In this document: positions 5,266 through 7,051 of the stretch, one piece after another
Layout of the letters: the number at the start of each line of letters is the position of its first letter
Position numbering within the stretch: the stretch's first letter is position 1
Assembly (NCBI GenBank): GCA_030634675.1
Contig: DAOWAH010000082.1
Location: 1-7,051, forward strand
From: Fidelibacterota bacterium
GTDB taxonomy: Bacteria > Marinisomatota > Marinisomatia > Marinisomatales > TCS56
Length of the DNA stretch: 7,051 nucleotides
Direction of reading: 5' to 3'
Notes under the pieces: model-generated
Told to the model about the DNA's origin: nothing
The model's input: the letters and a program-made list of their open reading frames with translations, nothing else
Database searches by the model: none
Program-made: the position numbers and the translations under genes

Positions 5266-7051
5266 ATGGCTGATAAGCAAAAATTTTATATTACCACGCC
5301 GATCTATTATGTGAATGACAAACCCCATATCGGGCATGCCTATACCACTATTCTGGCTGATGTACTGGCACGCTATCACCGCAGCATTGGTGCCGATACA
5401 TTCTTTTTGACCGGGCTGGATGAACACGGACAGAAAGTACAGGAAGCGGCGGAAGCAAAGAAGATCAACCCGCTGGAACACTGCGATGATATGGCGCCCC
5501 AATTCCTGAAATTGTGGGACCAACTGCACATCAAATACGATGATTTTATCCGCACAACCGAAGATCGTCATAAACAGGTCGTACAGCAAGTGCTGCAAAA
5601 AGTCTATGATTCGGGTGATATTTATCATGGTGAATACGGTGGTTATTACTGCGTGGGCTGTGAGCGGTTTTACACTGAAAAAGAGCTGGAAGACGGTAAA
5701 TGTCCCCAGCATCAAAAGCCGTTGGAATATGTGGCGGAGAAAAATTATTTCTTCAAAATGAGCAAATACCAGCAGCGACTCGTTGATTATATCAATGACA
5801 ATCCGGAATTCATTCAACCCAGCCATCGGCGTAATGAGGTTTTAGGCTTTTTACGGCAAGGGCTTGGAGACCTGTGCATCTCGCGTCCCAAATCAAGGAT
5901 GAGCTGGGGGATCGAGCTGCCCTTCGATAGCGATTATGTTACCTACGTCTGGTTTGATGCCCTCTTGAATTATGTGACTGCCCCCGGTTATGCCGCTGAC
6001 AATGAAAAATTTGGAAAATGGTGGCCGGCCGATTATCATTTGATCGGCAAAGATATTTTAACTACCCACGCAGTGTACTGGCCCGCGATGCTGTTTGCGG
6101 CCGGGATTCCCCAACCTAAGACGATTTTCGCTCATGGTTGGTGGCTGATGAGCGATACCAAAATGAGTAAATCATTGGGCAACATTGTGAACCCACTGGA
6201 TCTGGTCGATCAGTTTGGGGTAGATCCCGTGCGCTATTATTTGATCCGTGAGATGGTCCTGGGGCAGGATGCTAATTTCACGATGGAATCATTCGTGAAG
6301 CGCTACAACAGCGATTTGGCCAACGATTTTGGCAATCTGCTGAGCCGCGTCAGCAAATTGATCGGGAAAAATTTCGATGGTTGTATCCCGGACCCTGGCA
6401 CGATGACACCGGCCGAATGTGCCGTCACTCAATCAGCCACGCGAATTGGTAACACGGTCCAGGGATTAATCGAGAAAATGCGCCTGAATGAAGCCATCGA
6501 GGAAACGATGCAATTTATTCGGAGTGTTAATCGCTATATGGAACAGAATGCACCCTGGAAACTGGTACGGGAGAATAAAGCTGCTGCCGGACGAGTGCTC
6601 TACACTGCCGCCGAAGCATTGCGGATTGGAGCTGTTTTACTGAACCCGGTCATGCCCAGCCGGACCACGGTTGTCCTGAAAATACTGGGTGCGGAAGGCG
6701 ATGACTTGAAATGGGGTGGACTTAAACCAGGGACAAAGCTCAAAGAACACGAGGCGCTATTCCCGCGGATCGATCTGAAAAAGCAGCAACAACCTCAGCC
6801 GGGCTCCAAAGAGGATAATATGGAAAACGTAATTACGATCGAAGATTTTGCTAAAGTGCAACTTAAAACAGCGGAGGTTCTCAAGGCGGAAAAAGTAGAA
6901 GGGGCCGACCGGCTTTTGAAACTGCAAATCAAAATCGGTACTGAGCTGCGCCAGATCGTAGCTGGAATTGCCCAGTTCTACACCCCGGAAGAACTGGTCG
7001 GGAAATTGATTGCTGTGGTTTACAATCTGCAGCCGGTAAAAATCCGCGGTA
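5266..7051 (+). CDS. metG: Methionyl-tRNA synthetase (3' end outside the window)
   Basis: This class I aminoacyl-tRNA synthetase charges tRNA-Met, including the initiator, with methionine in the cytoplasm. The 595 visible codons are open to the right edge. The HIGH motif is at 21-24 and KMSKS at 299-303. A single zinc knuckle is formed by Cys129, Cys132, Cys146 and His149, the one-zinc arrangement also known from Thermus MetRS. The WFDALLNY block lies near 227-234, and the helical anticodon-binding domain contains NRY...APW. A short Gln/Pro linker (about 505-518) leads to an EMAP-II/Trbp111-like tRNA-binding domain from residue 519, cut off just after its KIRG segment; the usual full length is near 680 residues, so roughly 80-90 residues may be missing. 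The ATG was chosen because the product then starts a few residues before the first core strand, as in the family. It overlaps the TAA of a three-codon ATG-AGT-AAA frame. No terminator separates it from holB, so co-transcription is likely. Confidence 0.97.
   Translation, partial: MADKQKFYITTPIYYVNDKPHIGHAYTTILADVLARYHRSIGADTFFLTGLDEHGQKVQEAAEAKKINPLEHCDDMAPQFLKLWDQLHIKYDDFIRTTEDRHKQVVQQVLQKVYDSGDIYHGEYGGYYCVGCERFYTEKELEDGKCPQHQKPLEYVAEKNYFFKMSKYQQRLVDYINDNPEFIQPSHRRNEVLGFLRQGLGDLCISRPKSRMSWGIELPFDSDYVTYVWFDALLNYVTAPGYAADNEKFGKWWPADYHLIGKDILTTHAVYWPAMLFAAGIPQPKTIFAHGWWLMSDTKMSKSLGNIVNPLDLVDQFGVDPVRYYLIREMVLGQDANFTMESFVKRYNSDLANDFGNLLSRVSKLIGKNFDGCIPDPGTMTPAECAVTQSATRIGNTVQGLIEKMRLNEAIEETMQFIRSVNRYMEQNAPWKLVRENKAAAGRVLYTAAEALRIGAVLLNPVMPSRTTVVLKILGAEGDDLKWGGLKPGTKLKEHEALFPRIDLKKQQQPQPGSKEDNMENVITIEDFAKVQLKTAEVLKAEKVEGADRLLKLQIKIGTELRQIVAGIAQFYTPEELVGKLIAVVYNLQPVKIRG
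6808..6822 (+). promoter_or_regulatory. Possible internal translation start at the metG tRNA-binding domain
   Basis: AAAGAGG (6808-6814) precedes an in-frame ATG (6820-6822) by 5 nt. This is a better ribosome-binding site than the one before metG itself. The ATG is codon 519, the first residue of the C-terminal tRNA-binding domain, right after the Gln/Pro-rich linker. It could allow a separate short product like the free-standing Trbp111 proteins. Lysine and glutamate codons often make AAAGAGG by chance, so the site is only suggestive. Confidence 0.3.

Noticed and set aside
4094..5280. Similar beginnings of holB and metG (both MADK)
   Set aside because: The likeness covers only about four codons and is not a repeat.
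5251..5826. 191-codon open frame on the minus strand
   Set aside because: It lies antisense to metG, whose HIGH motif and zinc knuckle on the plus strand fall inside this span; the antisense product shows no recognisable domain.

Overview
The window looks like ordinary chromosome of a Gram-negative bacterium with moderate GC content. The C-terminus of the EnvC-like protein (LHFEIW followed by a PELWL-like end) and the HolB form (a changed P-loop plus an extra block around an FPLP motif) resemble versions I associate with the Fibrobacterota-Chlorobiota-Bacteroidota (FCB) superphylum and nearby candidate phyla. The divergent promoter, however, looks like a sigma-70 TTGACA-type promoter rather than the Bacteroidota -33/-7 type. 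I therefore lean towards an FCB-related lineage outside Bacteroidota proper; this placement is an inference. There are no rRNA or tRNA genes, CRISPR arrays, insertion sequences or phage genes.

Layout. (1) 34-1071 (+): an exported or membrane-anchored TPR protein ending in a BamE/SmpA-like domain. It is preceded by a good Shine-Dalgarno and probably overlaps the end of an upstream gene that lies outside the window. (2) 1101-1128: a perfect 12-bp hairpin flanked by A/T tracts, a bidirectional terminator between convergent transcription units. (3) 1150-2785 (-): a two-gene operon of a stand-alone cyclic-nucleotide-binding domain protein and an AI-2E-family membrane transporter, with an 8-nt overlap. 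It is driven by a well-formed promoter at 2812-2840. (4) 2907-7051 (+): the divergent unit envC-like > holB > metG. It encodes a coiled-coil murein-hydrolase activator with a degenerate LytM domain, the clamp-loader delta' subunit (16-nt overlap with envC), and methionyl-tRNA synthetase (41-nt gap), which is cut by the right edge inside its C-terminal tRNA-binding domain.

How they fit together. The envelope genes (TPR/BamE protein, EnvC-like factor, AI-2E transporter) lie beside housekeeping genes for replication and translation. The proximity of holB and metG recalls the Bacillus holB-yaaT-yabA...metS neighbourhood. I see no strong evidence for a new multi-gene system. The points most worth checking are the coupled sensor/transporter pair, the TPR-BamE fusion, the loss of two LytM active-site histidines in the EnvC-like protein, and a Shine-Dalgarno/ATG inside metG exactly at the start of its tRNA-binding domain.
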